Assembly: GCF_021130785.1 (NCBI RefSeq)
Contig: NC_060208.1
Location: 52,305,501-52,369,500 of the forward strand
Direction of reading: 5' to 3'
Source: Homalodisca vitripennis
Lineage: Eukaryota > Arthropoda > Insecta > Hemiptera > Cicadellidae
DNA length: 64,000 nucleotides
Shown piece by piece: positions 1 to 15,769 of this stretch. The first letter of the stretch is position 1. The number at the start of each line of letters is the position of its first letter. A model generated the notes under the pieces. The model ran no database searches. It worked only from the letters and a program-made list of their open reading frames with translations, and was not told where the DNA came from. The translations under genes were made by a program, and so were the position numbers.

Positions 1-3000
1 AATAATTCGCAGATAAAATGAGTTTCATTAACTTTGCAACGGGACCTAGAAATATCATTTTGTCACTTTAAATTGCATTTCTCAATCTATTTAATCAGTT
101 TTGAAATTTGTTTATGTTTCCAATTAGACAATAACACTTTCAGCCCCAGGCGTCTATGTTATTCCACAGTGGGTGATAATATCATTACCCCGATTCTGAG
201 ATGGAAAAGGGGTTTTGTGAATATTATACGTAACAAATGTAATTTTATTTGTTTATTTTTTAGTTAGTTTTGTTTTTCCTTCCTGATATAGAGAAAAATA
301 CTACATGTGCCATTTCAAGCCTTTTAGGGAGAACCGACAAATCTGTTGAAAATGGACAGCTTCGAGTTGGAATAAAATTACTGTGCAATATTTATTTAAT
401 AATTTGTTTGTAATAAAATGTTTATATTCATTAACAGAAACGTACTTTTACATGTTTAATTCAAGCCGAACTAAAAACAACAACATAAACATAACCATGA
501 TTATGCAAATCAACCACCTGACGTAAACAAAAAAGAGTAATTTTTAACAATACAAATTGTATAGTCTGTTTGACCTGCTTGGATGACAATACAAATAACT
601 ATCAAATCGTTATTTCTCAACTTATTGATATGTAAATTTAACACTGTAAATTAAAAAATGAAATGTTTTAGGCAAGACTGATACATTGTTAAGTTCCTCT
701 TTTTTTTTATTTATTGTGTTAGTAAAATTAATGTTTCAAGGCTATTTCTCATATTCTAAGTAATGAAAGTTATATGTATATTAGAAAATTATACAACTAT
801 TGAACTAAACGAATGATTATCTTTCCGATCGACAGTAGCATCAGCATTATAATCCCTTAATTTTTGTCATTGTAGTATGCTTCTACGCCAACTTTAGCAT
901 AATATAAACTAGTAGCAACAAAATGCTATAAAATTAACTGGCATACATAGTATAGTACTATTAATTATTCAGGACACAGTTTAGCGTTATATTAACGTTT
1001 ATAACCGCGATATTTCTCAAAGAAACCCACTTCAAATAAATTTCGCATGAATCGTATACTTATAACAGAGATTTCAAAAATCATATGATGTGAACTCACT
1101 GCATGTAAACATTATATTGGACGTACCATTTGTATGTCATGTAAAGCTATTAAGTAAAAAAAATGTTTTTTCGTGATGGCAAAGTTAAAACACACAGGAT
1201 TACTCCAAAATAAGCTCTAATCAATTTGTCATATTGATGGCTAGAGATTATATGTTTCACAACAGTTACTTAACCAACAAATAAATATACCTTATCCCTT
1301 AAACTGAAATAAATGGTCTGGATACTTTCTGGCTTTGAGAGGAGAGAAGGGGTTGAAGACATCTTCTCTCCCGTCACTTTATACTCTCTGAATCTTTAAA
1401 AACAAAATGGTGGTTGGTTTATAAGAGGCTAGAATATGAAAAACAACGAGCGGAGCCAAAAATGATACTGAAATCTGTGGATTAAATACAATGAGAAATG
1501 CAATAAAGCGCGGATAAGTTACTCATCCTTCATAGAATGCTAACACATTTAAAATAGTTATATTTTAAGCTTATATATGATAAGCTATAAACCATTTTCA
1601 ATAAATAAATATTAAAACGATTTTTTTTTTCTTTATTGGAATTATTAAATATTTCTGATTCATTATGAATCGAAAAACACTCATGTAATCTGTCAAAAAG
1701 TAAATAAATATTAACCGACGATCTCAACCAGTTTTATCAGCATCCGAGTACATAAATCTATTTTTTCAATAACTTTGATAACTTATTTAAATAACATTAA
1801 TGGAAGCAATAGTCGTGGGAATTTCTTCGTTTTAAAATTCCTTTTAAAGTTACTAAGGGAACAAATCTTTAATACTTTCCAATTCTCCATAGTTTTTTAT
1901 TGTCAGTTGCAAGTGTTTTCGAAAAGACTGTAAATTCTACTTTCAAATGGTAAAAATATATTTTTGATTCACTGTCGAGTAACATGTAACTCTTAACTAA
2001 AAAAATGTTCTCCAGTTATATCAGGGCTTGTTAATGATAAAATATTTCAATAGTTAGTAATTAACCTACATAGAATTCACTACATTGTTTTTGTTACAGG
2101 TATCCTGTTACTCTATTACTGTAAGTATATAATTTACTATATTATAGTTGATATCATTTCGAATTGTCATTTATGTTGTAATTTCAAAACAGAATCAAGG
2201 ATCTTGAAATAAACTGTCAAGATAAAGGAAATGTGGGTAACAAAAACGCAGTCAATTTCGCCCCTTTCTGAGCATTGCTTCCCCTATAAAAATAACCCTG
2301 GGTCTATTATATTATTATGTAAACGTGTTTATGTTATGTTATTTCTATGCTTAGGAGTATATGATGTCTTCAAATTAAAATTTACAATCTTATCATCACT
2401 ATGCAACAATATTTGACACTTAATAGTTCAGTTATCTATGTTGAGTAATACAGTTTAGTCTCAAACAAATTACTTAATATTTATATTAGTTGGCTATAGG
2501 TGACTAATAGTCCATTGAAAAATGTTTGATTCCCATAGTTAAAGGAGCGGAAGGTGAAAATAATTTCAGAGCAAAGGTACTCAGAGGTTTCCCCTCAAAA
2601 AATTACAGTAACCATTTTTGGTGCATAATGGGTGCACCCCTTTTAAAATCCTGCAAGTCGCTGCTTCACTCATATTGAAGGCTTATTTTTCAAATTAATT
2701 TAAAATTTTACACTAAACTTTCAAAAAGAGTTTTATATGTAACCGCTTTCTTGATTTTCTGTATCTTTGATGTTGAAACATTAAATAAAATAATTTATAC
2801 AATATTAGGTAAGAGTTTTACATATAGAAAGCGGTGTGTTATTACTTGTATATTAAACAGAAACTCATAAACAACGCAAGCAGTGTAACTATAAATTTAC
2901 AGAAAATACTGAAGTAAAAATTCGCTCATTTTTATGAAATGGATTCACATGAATTTATAAAGAGAAAGATATACAAGTAAAGCCAGCTATCCCGTTAATC

Positions 3001-5080
3001 TAGCAATTTGCATTCAAAGGATGGATTTCTGATGGAGAGTAGTAACAATATTATCTCAACTTCCCATCTAGGATCACTTCCGTTTCCTCTTGACGTCATT
3101 ACAGATTTTACCATGATGAAAATCAAATCTAATTATGATTTTAGACCTTAATTGTATTAGCAAAATTGTAAAGGAAACTTTAAGGTGACAGAAATAATGA
3201 AATTTCTTTCAAACCAATTGAATTTTGAAATAGTATTAAAAAATATAATTTACGTAACATTATTTGTGACACTTTTAGTTTATGTAATAGTTTTCATTGT
3301 TGAAATGAATTATAGCTTTTTTAATAGATCATTGAATACTCTGTTTTAGAATTATCGATTGATTTTCATGATTATATATTTTTAAATCTAAAATTATTAT
3401 ATCTAAAGACATATTAACTATGCTTATTATAATAAATTTTATGGTGTAATAAAATGAGGTAATATGTATTTTTTGATGGCCTTTAATATTATTATGACAC
3501 ATCTGTTTATACGTTTAGCAGTCTTAGCTTGTAGTTAGCCTGAAGTATGTGTATTTAAGAGGAAAGTATCTTATCTGGAAGTAAAACTATCTTTGTAATT
3601 TCAAAGTTAACGTATGTTTTAATTTTACAAATCCATCGTAATTAACAATTTCGAACCGTATCATACATGGTTTCATGAATGAGGTACAAATATATATGGC
3701 TTCGTTTGAAAGGATCTAGTATAATCCAAGATGTTATAGTTGTATGAATTTTCATACAAATAATAATTATGCTGTATCTTACACTAGGTGTTTATAATGA
3801 AGATTAACTATTATTATTAATTATTAATTAACATGCGAGAACTATGGATCCAATAAGTCAACTATTGTGAATAAGAGGCGTTTCCGAAATGTCATACATA
3901 TCTCTCTAATGTTTCGTTTTGAGCATAATTTTTCGTATACAACCCATCAGGAATAAGAATTATTTAGTTATCCCAAAATTAACAATAACTAGCCAGGAGT
4001 ATAACAATATATTCGCTTTTTACAGTGAGCTTTTAAAGTAATATCATGAAGTAATATAATACAACTCTTTATAATACCAGCAAGTAACTATATACAGTAT
4101 GTAAACATTAAGCACATTCCATTCAAAAAGGACAGTATTCAAACTATTTTAGAGTGATTTCTTGAGAAATATAAGTACAACTGGACTTCTTGTGAATCTT
4201 GTGTGGCTTTTAAATGACTTGTCTAATTTAAAGTTATTTTGGAATACATGTATTGACATAACTTGTAAACCAGTAAAATAAAATACAATGTAATATAATA
4301 AATGATTATACTTACAATATAATATGATTGATTGAAATTGAAAACACACAAAAAAAGCAAATTAAAATAAGCGGAGGAAAACAATCGTTTGGAAGAAATC
4401 TGAAATGCCCTCTACACCCTCAAACTATAATGGGAATCCTGCTTTTGAAATAATATATTTTAAGGAAACAAACGCTTCGAATGAAATATAAAACCAGTAT
4501 TATTCATGCTGAGGACTTGTTGTGGAATTATTCCATATCACTCTCACAATCCCAGTTCTTGCTTCTCCTACATGTCCCACAATACCGACTGGATAAAGGC
4601 TCTCTCTCTCTCTCGCACACACATATCGCTTTGTTCACATCTTTCAATGCTTTAGCAATCCATTCTTGACCTAGAACCAAGCCGTTAGCTGATAAATCCA
4701 TTGTTTGTATCACCGTTCCATATTTCAACCCAATGCATAGCACATAAGATATTTGATTATTTCAACACGAAATTTAATAGAATGAGACTTAAGTATAATA
4801 CCTCATTTGAAAGCCCAGAGCAATATATTTTGTTGCTGAATAATCAGTTAAGAAGTGTTTAAATATTTTCAAGTCAAAGCTCTATCAAACTACATTTTGA
4901 ATAACTAATCTTCATTTTAGCTTATTTTTGAGAAAAGTTTAAAAACATATTAATCCGACTTCCTTAGCAATATCTGAGAGAAGAATTGTGGTACAACTAT
5001 TTGATCAAATCCTGCCTAATTCATTGAGATCGCTCGTAGAAGTGATGAGAGTACCGATTACCATGTGATTTAAGACATTA
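1..5080. other. AT-rich stretch without a recognisable gene
   Basis: I read both strands and see only short open frames with no recognisable domain, many stops and low-complexity A/T runs. A CT microsatellite of about 15 bases lies near 4600-4614. The one segment that stands out in composition, 4528-4743, is listed separately. Confidence 0.6.
4528..4743 (-). other. Cys-containing 71-codon open frame, unproven
   Basis: A minus-strand frame stays open for 71 codons in a patch that is visibly more GC-rich than its surroundings. It reads as a helix-like stretch (LGQEWIAKALKDVNKAI), then a short Cys/Arg/Glu tract encoded by the CT microsatellite, then a tail with three Cys (RYCGTCRRSKNWDCESDME). 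The plus strand is also open here, which weakens the case for coding. I do not recognise the product. It could be one exon or chance openness caused by the microsatellite. Confidence 0.12.
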
Positions 5081-5084
5081 TACT

Positions 5085-5265
5085 TTAAATCTGAGTGCGA
5101 GATAGCGCAGGTTAAAATCCTGTTTGTGACCGTAACACTTTATCACTACCACTGACCTTGTTCTGTACCGACTCTGCCTCTTATTCCATTTGATAAGATT
5201 CTCGTACAGGCCAGTGACCCATGAGGACGGACAGAATAAGGCTTAAAATAGGAAGCTTTTTAATG
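5085..5265 (+). repeat. tRNA-derived SINE-like repeat, copy 1
   Basis: This segment shares a series of blocks with 15570-15765: a TGTGACCGT segment, a CTTGT-CTGT-CCGAC segment, TTATTC-TTTGAT, and a shared 3' part around ACAGAATAAGG. Near its start, GGTTAAAATCC resembles a decayed polymerase III B box (GGTTCGAATCC). I infer a tRNA-derived SINE. Divergence between the copies is high, so it is an old family. Confidence 0.4.
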
Positions 5266-5269
5266 GCCT

Positions 5270-8200
5270 CTCATTTAAAAGAATAGTGGAGGAGTCACAC
5301 TTACAAAGAATAACTAAAAATAATTGTTTTTTCAGGTAATTTATAAAAACAATATTTCCTTACAACTAAAAATTTATATATAAATATCAAGTTTCTACGT
5401 CGGAGAAACGTTTCCAATAAAAAACAATTCCATTATTTTGTGTTTTGATAATTTAAATCATATTAAAATTGAATGTAGAATCTTGAAAAAGTGTAATTTA
5501 ATATCACTGGTAAATGAATATACATTTTCCAGTATTAACTTTATTCTTGCAAGGCCTTTCGGAATCAATAATTCCATCATTAGGGGCAACTATTCATTTG
5601 TGAAGATGCTTGATATTAAACATATTAATACTTTAAAATAAAAATATGTCTTTATATATTTGTAGCAACAAGTAGCAATGTCTCATGAACATTTAGCAAC
5701 AGATGCATGTGCTGTGATAAGTTATCTAGAACATGTGGAAGTCTACTTTTCAGTATTACCTATACTTATACTAAAACGAGTTATACTATTTGAGAGGCGC
5801 ACTCTCCCTGTTTATTACTAAAACGTGAATGGGATGTACTCTCCTCCTTTATAACCATGTTCCACTCTACATATATAACACTGCTCTCACACGTCTTCTT
5901 ACAATATTACGAGTACTCTACTTTCTTTAAACGTCTCTGTTGGTGACAATGCGAGTTCAGTTGTCAATTAATAAACTTTTCATCATAAAGATTCAGTGTT
6001 TCGCTCAAACTTACTACTTAATAAATTATTATGACCCATTTTGTAATAACAAAATGAAAAATTGGTTTCCTGAAAATATCCACTTGTACAAGTACGCGAA
6101 TTTGTTTTTTTAGTCAGTTAGAATCTGTTTTCAACTATTTATTCTCGTATTTGCAAACAACTTCTTCAGAAACAATTAAATTAGTTTCCAACTAAAAACA
6201 AGTAAATTTTAATTTACTTTACATCATACACATTAACGGCGAAATTAAAATGTTAGCTGTTTTTTTTGTAAATTATGATTATAAGCATTGTCAAAAAAAC
6301 CTACATACATCCATAATAAAAACACATTTTACTGTAATAACGTGATTCTTAGTGATTTTTTCATCTGATTTTTAACATCTACATTGGTCAAAAAATCATT
6401 TCCTCTAATAAAATTCTCTTATAAACAGAAAAGATATACACTTTGTTTCAGAATTGGTCGTAGCTTTTAGTTGTACTACAGGCATCTTTCATCATTCTAG
6501 AATTGTTATTTATTCGTGATTACTAATGGCTGTTTTACAAATGAAAAAGAAAAACTTTTATTTTCGACCTAATTTAGGTTGCAGTTGTTTAGAAGTATGT
6601 ATGTGAGTTAAAAATAGATATTTCATAATAAATGTTTTTAATGCGAGAATGAATTGAAATATTGTTTCCCAAATTACTAAATATCCTATAAAATAAACAA
6701 GAATAGTTTATACTTATATTAGATTCAAATAAAACATTGTAAACTGTAATTACACCATAGTAAAACAGTTTTAAAATTGTATAACAAAATAACACAATAA
6801 TTTAAATTTATAGGTGACAATTCGGTAATAATACAGTTTTATAATAGCTGTGCTAATGTTTAGATGTTTGAATTTTTTATATAAATATTATATACACAGT
6901 GGATACTTTTGCATTGACTTACGAAAATACAAGTTTTATTTCATTTCATATTCCAATAGTAACCTCAAATAGTACATTATTTGCAAGATTGTAACTTTTG
7001 AGTTATGAACGTTATGAACCTGTTAACAAAACGTTATTAACGAACAGATTAATAACTTAAATATCAAACTGAAGGCTAACAAATTTGCGCAGCAATTGGG
7101 TAAACAGATCACGTGATTGATGACGGCTTAATTTACATCAACACTGAATCGAAGTCAAATCCTGCCAGTGTTTGGTAATGTTGACAATGATGGATTCTTA
7201 GGCGATTAATCCAACATTGGATGTGAAAGTTACTCTTAACAATAGTTTGCTTTATCTCAATTTATTAACGGTAGTGTTGATTTGTGTAGAAGGTAGAGGG
7301 TATTGCATTCGTTAAATACTTGTAAGAATTAAACCTTATAATTCACAATATAAAGTATTGTTTAGCATGAAACTTAAAATTAAATTATTAGATGATGAAT
7401 ACTATACATGTTACAACAATGTTTTCTTAAACTTGTACAATTCAAGAATAGAATTTTCATTAATATTATATACTTTCCATGTTTTTATAACTATTGATTC
7501 ATATTTTTAAAATTTTAAGTACAGTCATACAAGTCAATAAAGTTGTGACATACAGTTGGACAGGCCTATTTAAAAACTATTCTAAACCAAGAAAACATAA
7601 GAAGACATTTTGCTACAAACACAAAAATGAAATTTTTGATGTTAGAGTTTTGGTCCCATTTCGAAAGTAAACTCTTGAGAAAAACTGCAATAATATTGTA
7701 TTTTTCTAACGCACAGCCATTGGGACAATTATCACGTTATTTAAATTTCTGGCAGGTTAAATGAGTTGGGCTTTAAGGATACTGTAAATAAAGAGTTTAG
7801 CAACAAACATTAGCAGAGCTCCACAGGTATCGCGAGGGTAGGTCAAAGTTCACCTACATACTCCAATTTGAAATGTTTAGAAATTGGGTAGGTTTCTATC
7901 ATTCCAATCATACTTTTATTTCTTCATGATAACTATGTGTTAAGACTGAATGACCTGACCCATAGTAACTTTGTATTACAGTAACTATAAAACTTGTCAC
8001 TTGTCACGTATGTATTTGTCTCTTTAATTAATACTTACAGGATTCTAATAATCGTTACATTTTAGTGAAATCCATTGTGACTTAACGTTAGTTAATTTTC
8101 TCTAAAGTTTATAACAATTTAAAAAAATCGGTTTATAACAATTATTTAAAGTGACATTCGGTTACTAATAAATCAATAAATTCTGTTTTAGTTAATTTTT

Positions 8201-8810
8201 TCAGGAGATGTAAATTAATATGAATCTGACACTTATATTATAAATTTCCTTTTCATATCACATTCATTCCTTTTCATTTCCTGGTCAGGACATGTTGAAA
8301 TGTTATCCCTGTTCCATTATGGATTCAATAGATGCGGCTCGTACTTGCCTGGATTGTTCTATTGAATGGGAAGGTATGAAGATGAGGCTTATAGGAACAT
8401 TGTGGTTTAGATATCAATTCCACTTGACTCCGACTTTTTTATGGCCATATCGATTTGGATTCTAATTATATAAAAAAATTTAAATGCCCTAAATCGATTA
8501 CACTTTCTTGTGGTTATTTTGTTGATTTTCTATTTAAAGTATTTTGGTTTCAAGTAATTTTAATTGATAATTTACGGTAAAAATAAATATAAAAAGCCTC
8601 AGGATTTTAAATATTATTTAAAATATGTATCATCCCAAATTTTCTTTAATGTATGTAAGATTTCCATTCCTTTGTTTTTGGTTATTTTACAAAATTTCTA
8701 TAAATCAAAATAAACCTTGATTAAGGTACATTTAGGTGATAATTTATTTAATGTAAGTTTACAATCATAAGTTCTTTTGGTAAATTTAGTTGAGTTTTAT
8801 ATTATTGCAT

Positions 8811-8812
<2 letters not shown>
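5270..8812. other. AT-rich stretch without a recognisable gene
   Basis: No protein domain, RNA gene or complete repeat is recognised. Around 5789-5860 there is a segment resembling 15049-15120 (see findings). A short hairpin lies near 8320-8375 (arms ATTCAATAGA and its complement). Confidence 0.55.

Positions 8813-8813
<1 letters not shown>

Positions 8814-8856
<43 letters not shown>
8814..8856. repeat. (TA)n microsatellite
   Basis: A pure alternating TA tract of about 43 bases, followed directly by a T run. Confidence 0.95.
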
Positions 8857-8859
<3 letters not shown>

Positions 8860-8864
<5 letters not shown>

Positions 8865-10975
8865 TTTCAGAAATATAAATTAGACCGTGTATTCAATGTT
8901 GCCATAAATAAATATCTACTTTAAAATCGAATCAAGTGACCATGAACAGGATTGAAAGATAGAGAAAATAAAAGCGTAAATATATTGGTTTCGTCCTGTT
9001 TTATTGTTTAGAAATCCATTTGATTTTTGGAAATCATTATTTTTATTTAATAATCTGACTTATATGAAACTTACACCGATTATTTCAGTGTTGTTTTGTT
9101 ACATGTTAAACAAGATTCTGGATTACTGACTTTCTCAGAAATGGTTTTAAAATTAATTGAAATATAACCTTACAATTGTATTTTACTTAATATCCTTTTA
9201 GTTTTGTAGTATTTCTTAAACAAACCACCCAAAAACTATTATTATGAGCCATGGGAACTATTCCTTACACAGGTTACGTAAACTAAGCTGGAAATAACTC
9301 AGTACTATGTCCATAATGTATATTCCGGTTACATTAAATGCTCTAATTTCTTTGTAAATTTAATTTATTTAAACCTTATATTTATTAATATGTTCTTGTA
9401 TGCAAACTAATATAATACAAACTGCAAAAGTCACTAAATATGATATGAGAATCTTCTCAACGAAAGTTGGAAATAGTAGTAATCAATCACTATGAGTTGA
9501 TCAAACACATCTTTGATGTTGGTACTACGAACATCCGGGCGATCAAGAGTACACAACACATAGATGTACGACATTAATTAGAATTGACGTAGCTTCATCA
9601 GTAACGTCAATATCAACATGTACAGTATATTTCAAAATCATTGATTCCGTTAAATACATTGCCCTGGTACAAATTAAAATAATTTTGTGTATAAAGAGTT
9701 TTATATCAAGAATTCATAATTCTATAATATTTTAAATTGTTTAATATTTTTAAATCGATGAAGATATGGCAAAACTTTCAAACACAAATTATTTTGTTTT
9801 GTTGCTATTTAATTTGATGTGGAATACCCGGAAGCGTATACGGAATAGCTTGATATCTGAAAATTAGGTATTTTAGAGTTTCTTTTTCTGCTTTTTAAAA
9901 CAGTTCTAATTTGGAAAAAGAAAAAAAGTGTCTTACTGTTTAACTAAAAAATGGGATATTGTATAAAAATTCTGAAAAAATGTGTTAATAAACAATGAGC
10001 GAAAGTATTACAGTAAAATAATGCATAGAAACGGATCTTTGAAATCACACTCTAAATATGGCTATTAGAAAATATGAAAAGAAATCTAACGTAGTTAAGG
10101 TGATTTTGCAGCCTTAAAAATTAGGTGAATCATATTCTGTTTTTTCTATTTAAAATTTTTCAAAAGTGTCATTTTTGGACATGTTATGTAGTCTAGTCTC
10201 TGACTTCCAAACATTATGGCAACTAAGTCGTAGAAATCTGTCAGTAAATAACATTTTACGCAACTGTAAAATATTACATTCACATTATGTCTGCTAATTT
10301 TTATGTTTACGTGTCTAATTTGAGTAACTGATTCCGGCACTTTTATTATTCATAGTCATTTTCATAATCTTATTAGTTTACCGCATTAAGCTTCAACAAT
10401 TCAAAGATCCACAATAGTTTGAACGTGCTTGATAATATAATAAAAATATTTCCCTTAGATTCATTTAACAAGAAAAATAACTGTTGCACATTTAACCTTT
10501 ACTGGTTTTACGTAAACATCCAATACGTACCGTTAGACGGTTAGCCAAGCATTTCTCACCTTTTTTCTGACTTCTTGTGCAAATTTTTGTTATGGAACGA
10601 ATAATTTACATTTGATTTTTTGCATTTCAAACATATCCATCTGACTTAACTAGAGTACCGGATATGGCTTTACAAAGCTCATTACGTGTTCAAGTAAATG
10701 AAGAAGTTAAAAGTCTTTGTACTTTAACGTATAATAATGAACAAGGAATAGTGAGCATTCATTGGCAGGCAGTATTTGCACTACAATTATATTAGACCCT
10801 AACCGGATAGACAGTACTATCTGTATCTACAGACACGCTTTGATCAAGCGATATTGAGGTTAAACGTTACTGCTCAAGGTAGTAAACTGTAGATAAATGC
10901 ACGTGTTCGTTTTTTTTAACTATATTATGATTTGTATATGTGTATATATGTGTGTGTGTATACATACATACATAA
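8860..10975. other. AT-rich stretch without a recognisable gene
   Basis: Only short frames are open, none with recognisable motifs. Nothing else is supported. Confidence 0.55.

Positions 10976-10979
<4 letters not shown>

Positions 10980-11024
<45 letters not shown>
10980..11024. repeat. (TA)n microsatellite beside the mariner
   Basis: A TA tract of about 45 bases, preceded by TG/CA-rich variants, ends about 60 bases before the mariner insertion. TA-rich DNA offers many TA target sites for this transposon class. Confidence 0.95.
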
Positions 11025-11028
<4 letters not shown>

Positions 11029-11087
11029 AAGTGATTATTATTCAACCGCGTTAAAGAAATTTATTTACTGGCGGAAAACCACCAATA

Positions 11088-12383
<1,296 letters not shown>

Positions 12384-13673
12384 TATATTACTATTTATTA
12401 TGATTTTAACATTTATACCGATCGATTTAAGATTATATCGATCGAAGAAGGGACGAAGTAATAATGTGAGGATACAAAATAACAATTAATGGTAATGAAG
12501 TAACAGTTATATTCTTAAGAGGCAAACAACTATTTAAAAATAAATAAACGACAGGAGACGCATGATGCGCATGTTGAGTCAACCGTTGCTATTTTAATTG
12601 ACAGTAATCAATCTTATAGGATCTAACTCATACTGGTTTGCTTTGTAAAATATAATTATTGACGTGCAATAGAAACATTTCAAGTACGAACTTAAACTTA
12701 TATTGGGCAACCAGCATTAAAGATGGTGGCAACACAAGCAAAATACTATACACTGTAGAGCCCTACTTAATCACTGCTAGATACCAGAACCACATCGAGT
12801 GTTGAGGCTGGGTTCAATTTTTATTACGCTACCTTTAGCATATTTGTGTTATAGAACATTAAAATTACAATTAAAAGTTATGCGACATTATTTTAATTTT
12901 AATTTTTTCGTAAAAATTAAATTTTTGATTCAAATTTAAAATCAATATTAAATACTAGTTTAAATTAAAATTATTGAGTAACATTTTTTGATCCAAACGA
13001 CCATATCAGTCAAATAGATAATCATTAAACACTTGGTAAAAAAAATACTATAATGTTCAACATAAACTAACGAACACTATCTCTACTGTACGACCATTAT
13101 CTTGGTTATACGACCAGTATCTGTGTTGGGTGAATGTTACCATGTCCCGGCGGTTAGACAATATTTTGTAGAGAACGGATATATCACCCGAGAGAGAAGA
13201 TATAATGGCAATAGCCGCTCAGGTGTTCCCATATAAAACATGTAACGGCCTTTTCTGGCTTTAGCTTCAAATAATATTTACACAATTCTTATTCTTCTTA
13301 CTGATAATCAGTGTTCTTCACAGAACGAAATTTATTCTAAAATTTAGGTTCCTTTATCTTCTAGAAACATACTGCACAAATAAAACTTGTTTAGAGAAGC
13401 AATTAAATTTCATAACACAATTATTGATTATTGATTCTAATATTATACATTATCTCCTCGAGTAATGCAATATTTTGGAAAGTAAATTATGAATTTAAAG
13501 TGCTGAATAAATTTGGTGTTTGGTTTGATCATTGGTCAAGTACAAATATCCATGAATGATCTTTATTCAGATAAATAAATGTGTCACTAAATAAAAATTT
13601 AACATGAGTTTTAAAATACTATATAAATATTAACATATTCGTTTATTTCCCTATTTGTATTCATGTTGTGTTC

Positions 13674-13696
13674 CTGAAGATGGCCAAATGCCGAAA
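13674..13696 (+). ncRNA. Solitary hammerhead-like hairpin
   Basis: CTGAAGA is followed by a GGC/GCC stem with a five-base loop and then GAAA. This order (CUGANGA, stem II, GAAA) is the hammerhead ribozyme core and also occurs in terminal repeats of Penelope-like retroelements. One unpaired base lies between CTGAAGA and the stem, unlike the canonical ribozyme, so activity is doubtful. Probably a remnant of an element. Confidence 0.3.
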
Positions 13697-15033
13697 CATG
13701 TGCCGTTTTTGAATTACAATATTCAAAACATAGCTTTAGAGATTAAGTTTTTCAGCAACTATAACATTAGCCCTAAATTGACTAAATACAAAGTAACAAA
13801 AATCACCTCAGCAAGCGATAATAATAAAAGCAATGTATTAGTAGTTATTGTATAAACAAATTAGTAAATTATGAAATTTCAATCAGACCATAGCACCTCC
13901 AGTGTTTAAATAGAACCATTTTTCAACTATGTTTAGTCCTGCACAGAGTAGTAAGCCCCCTTTAATTTTTTCCTGCCGCTGCAGACAAATGAACTCTTGA
14001 AATAATAAACAGACTTAAAAAATTCCATCTAGTTTGACTACAACATTTCATTTTTTATTTTACTGAAATTTGAAGGACATTTGCCAAAAATAGTCCAAAA
14101 GAATACTATAAAATCATTTTGTATACAGCTAGCACAGACCGAATTAAATTCACGTCATTTATAAATGGACTAATCGAGTAGGTCATTTATATACAACCAA
14201 TAGTCAGACCAATCCTGATAAAAAATAGGGTTTGTGAAAGAGGATCAAAGTTCTTTAACTCTCTCTTTGTTTAAAGTACGAGTTTCACAACAATATTGCT
14301 ATTTCTTCACTACAAGCATTTCTACTTGACCTCTGCTGAACTATAACATGAAATGGCTTTAAGTTCTCATTTCTACTAAATGTATTCTAATATTTATAAA
14401 CAATTTCTTTTAGTCTGTAATATATTTAAGTTTTACAGTAAATATCTACAGTTTAATCAAATACATACGATTTAATTAGAAACTAAAACATGTAAATTAC
14501 TATAGAGGAAATAATTTATATTTATCATCCACAACTGGTAATGCCTGAACCACGACTGTGGTAAACCTGCACATTCCTGGCGTCCCAATTAATCCGCTTG
14601 CAGTCCCCAGTTAATAGTCGACATGATGTGATAATAATCATCATTCCTAACCAATCGGCTTATGATGACAAAGCCACGTTTAGGCTGGCATATAACAACG
14701 TTCGTTTATCTATGTTTGACCTCCATTGGAACTCAATTAATACGCTAGCAAGTTCGTTATTTATATATTAGGTATCGGACATCTATAGGTACAAGTAGAG
14801 CCCCTTCCTTTAACTTTTAACAAAAACAAAGCTATCCTTACAGTACGACATTCGTTATTTTTCGTTCCATCAAAATACATTACTTTGACATTAATTATAC
14901 GTTTCGGTTTATTCATTGCGTGGAAATAGCGTAAAAAATATGAAATAATCTTTACGCTAAAGAGTTAGAATATCTGTTATAGACGTTTATATAATTAAAG
15001 AAAGGTATAAAAGTCCCATTTTTGCCGCCTGGT

Positions 15034-15068
15034 TATATAAAAACTCATCTGAGAGGAGCCCTTGCAGT
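15034..15068 (+). promoter_or_regulatory. TATA/initiator-like pair
   Basis: TATATAAAAA begins at 15034, and a GCAGTG initiator-like site places its A at 15066, 32 bases downstream, which is the normal spacing. No recognisable gene follows. The segment just downstream resembles 5789-5855. It may be a promoter in an old LTR-like or other repeat, or chance in AT-rich DNA. Confidence 0.2.
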
Positions 15069-15569
15069 GTTTTATAACGTGAATATTTCACTCTGGTCTC
15101 CTCCAAAGGCTAATCACAGTGTACTTATCAAAGTATACTCTGCACTCTCGTCTCATTTGTAGTGTGCACAGCGATATGTTCGCGTCACGACCGCGAGAGC
15201 TTGTTTGATTTATATATGAGCCAGTTTATTACATCGTTTATTTCAATATTACACGTTTTAGCTTGACTGTAACTGGCCATTTTGTTTTTTCTTGTTGAAG
15301 TCAAATATATCATAAATAAATATATAATGCTGGAAAAAAGATGCAAAATGATCTTGCAAGGATATAACAGAATACACTACAAAAATAATAATTTTAGGTC
15401 AATTATAAACATAATCATGTTTTACGACATCTTCGTTGGTATTACTCAATTCAAACTCAATTTACAAATTAGTACAAAATAAGATGAAAATTGATGTGAA
15501 CCATAGAAATAAAATACTGTTTCTAATTTCTTATACGAGTAATCGCGGAGTATTTTCGAAGTGGAAACG

Positions 15570-15765
15570 TATGGAGGCCGATGCCCGAGTAGTGTGGGGT
15601 ATTGAACTTGCCTGTGACCGTAGAACTTGTTATCAGTACTATCTACCTTGTACTGTGCCGACCCTCCGACCCTTATTCTGTTTGATTATTTAAGGTTTTT
15701 GCACACTATGATGGTCCCATGACAACGGGCAGAATAAGTTAAAAAGGAGGCCGGCTTCTCTTTTT
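15570..15765 (+). repeat. tRNA-derived SINE-like repeat, copy 2
   Basis: This is the better copy of the repeat at 5085-5265. Its start, GGCCGATGCCCGAGTAGTG, resembles a tRNA 5' half with an A box, followed by a decayed B-box region and the shared body that ends near GGGCAGAATAAG. The copies share block order and are estimated by eye at about two thirds identity. Confidence 0.42.
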
Positions 15766-15769
15766 TTTA

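Larger units (their letters stand above)
12390..15565. other. AT-rich stretch without a recognisable gene
   Basis: Apart from the hairpin at 13674-13696 and the TATA-like site at 15034 (listed separately), I see no gene or complete element. The 14540-14720 part is somewhat richer in G+C but has no recognisable motif or long frame. Confidence 0.5.
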
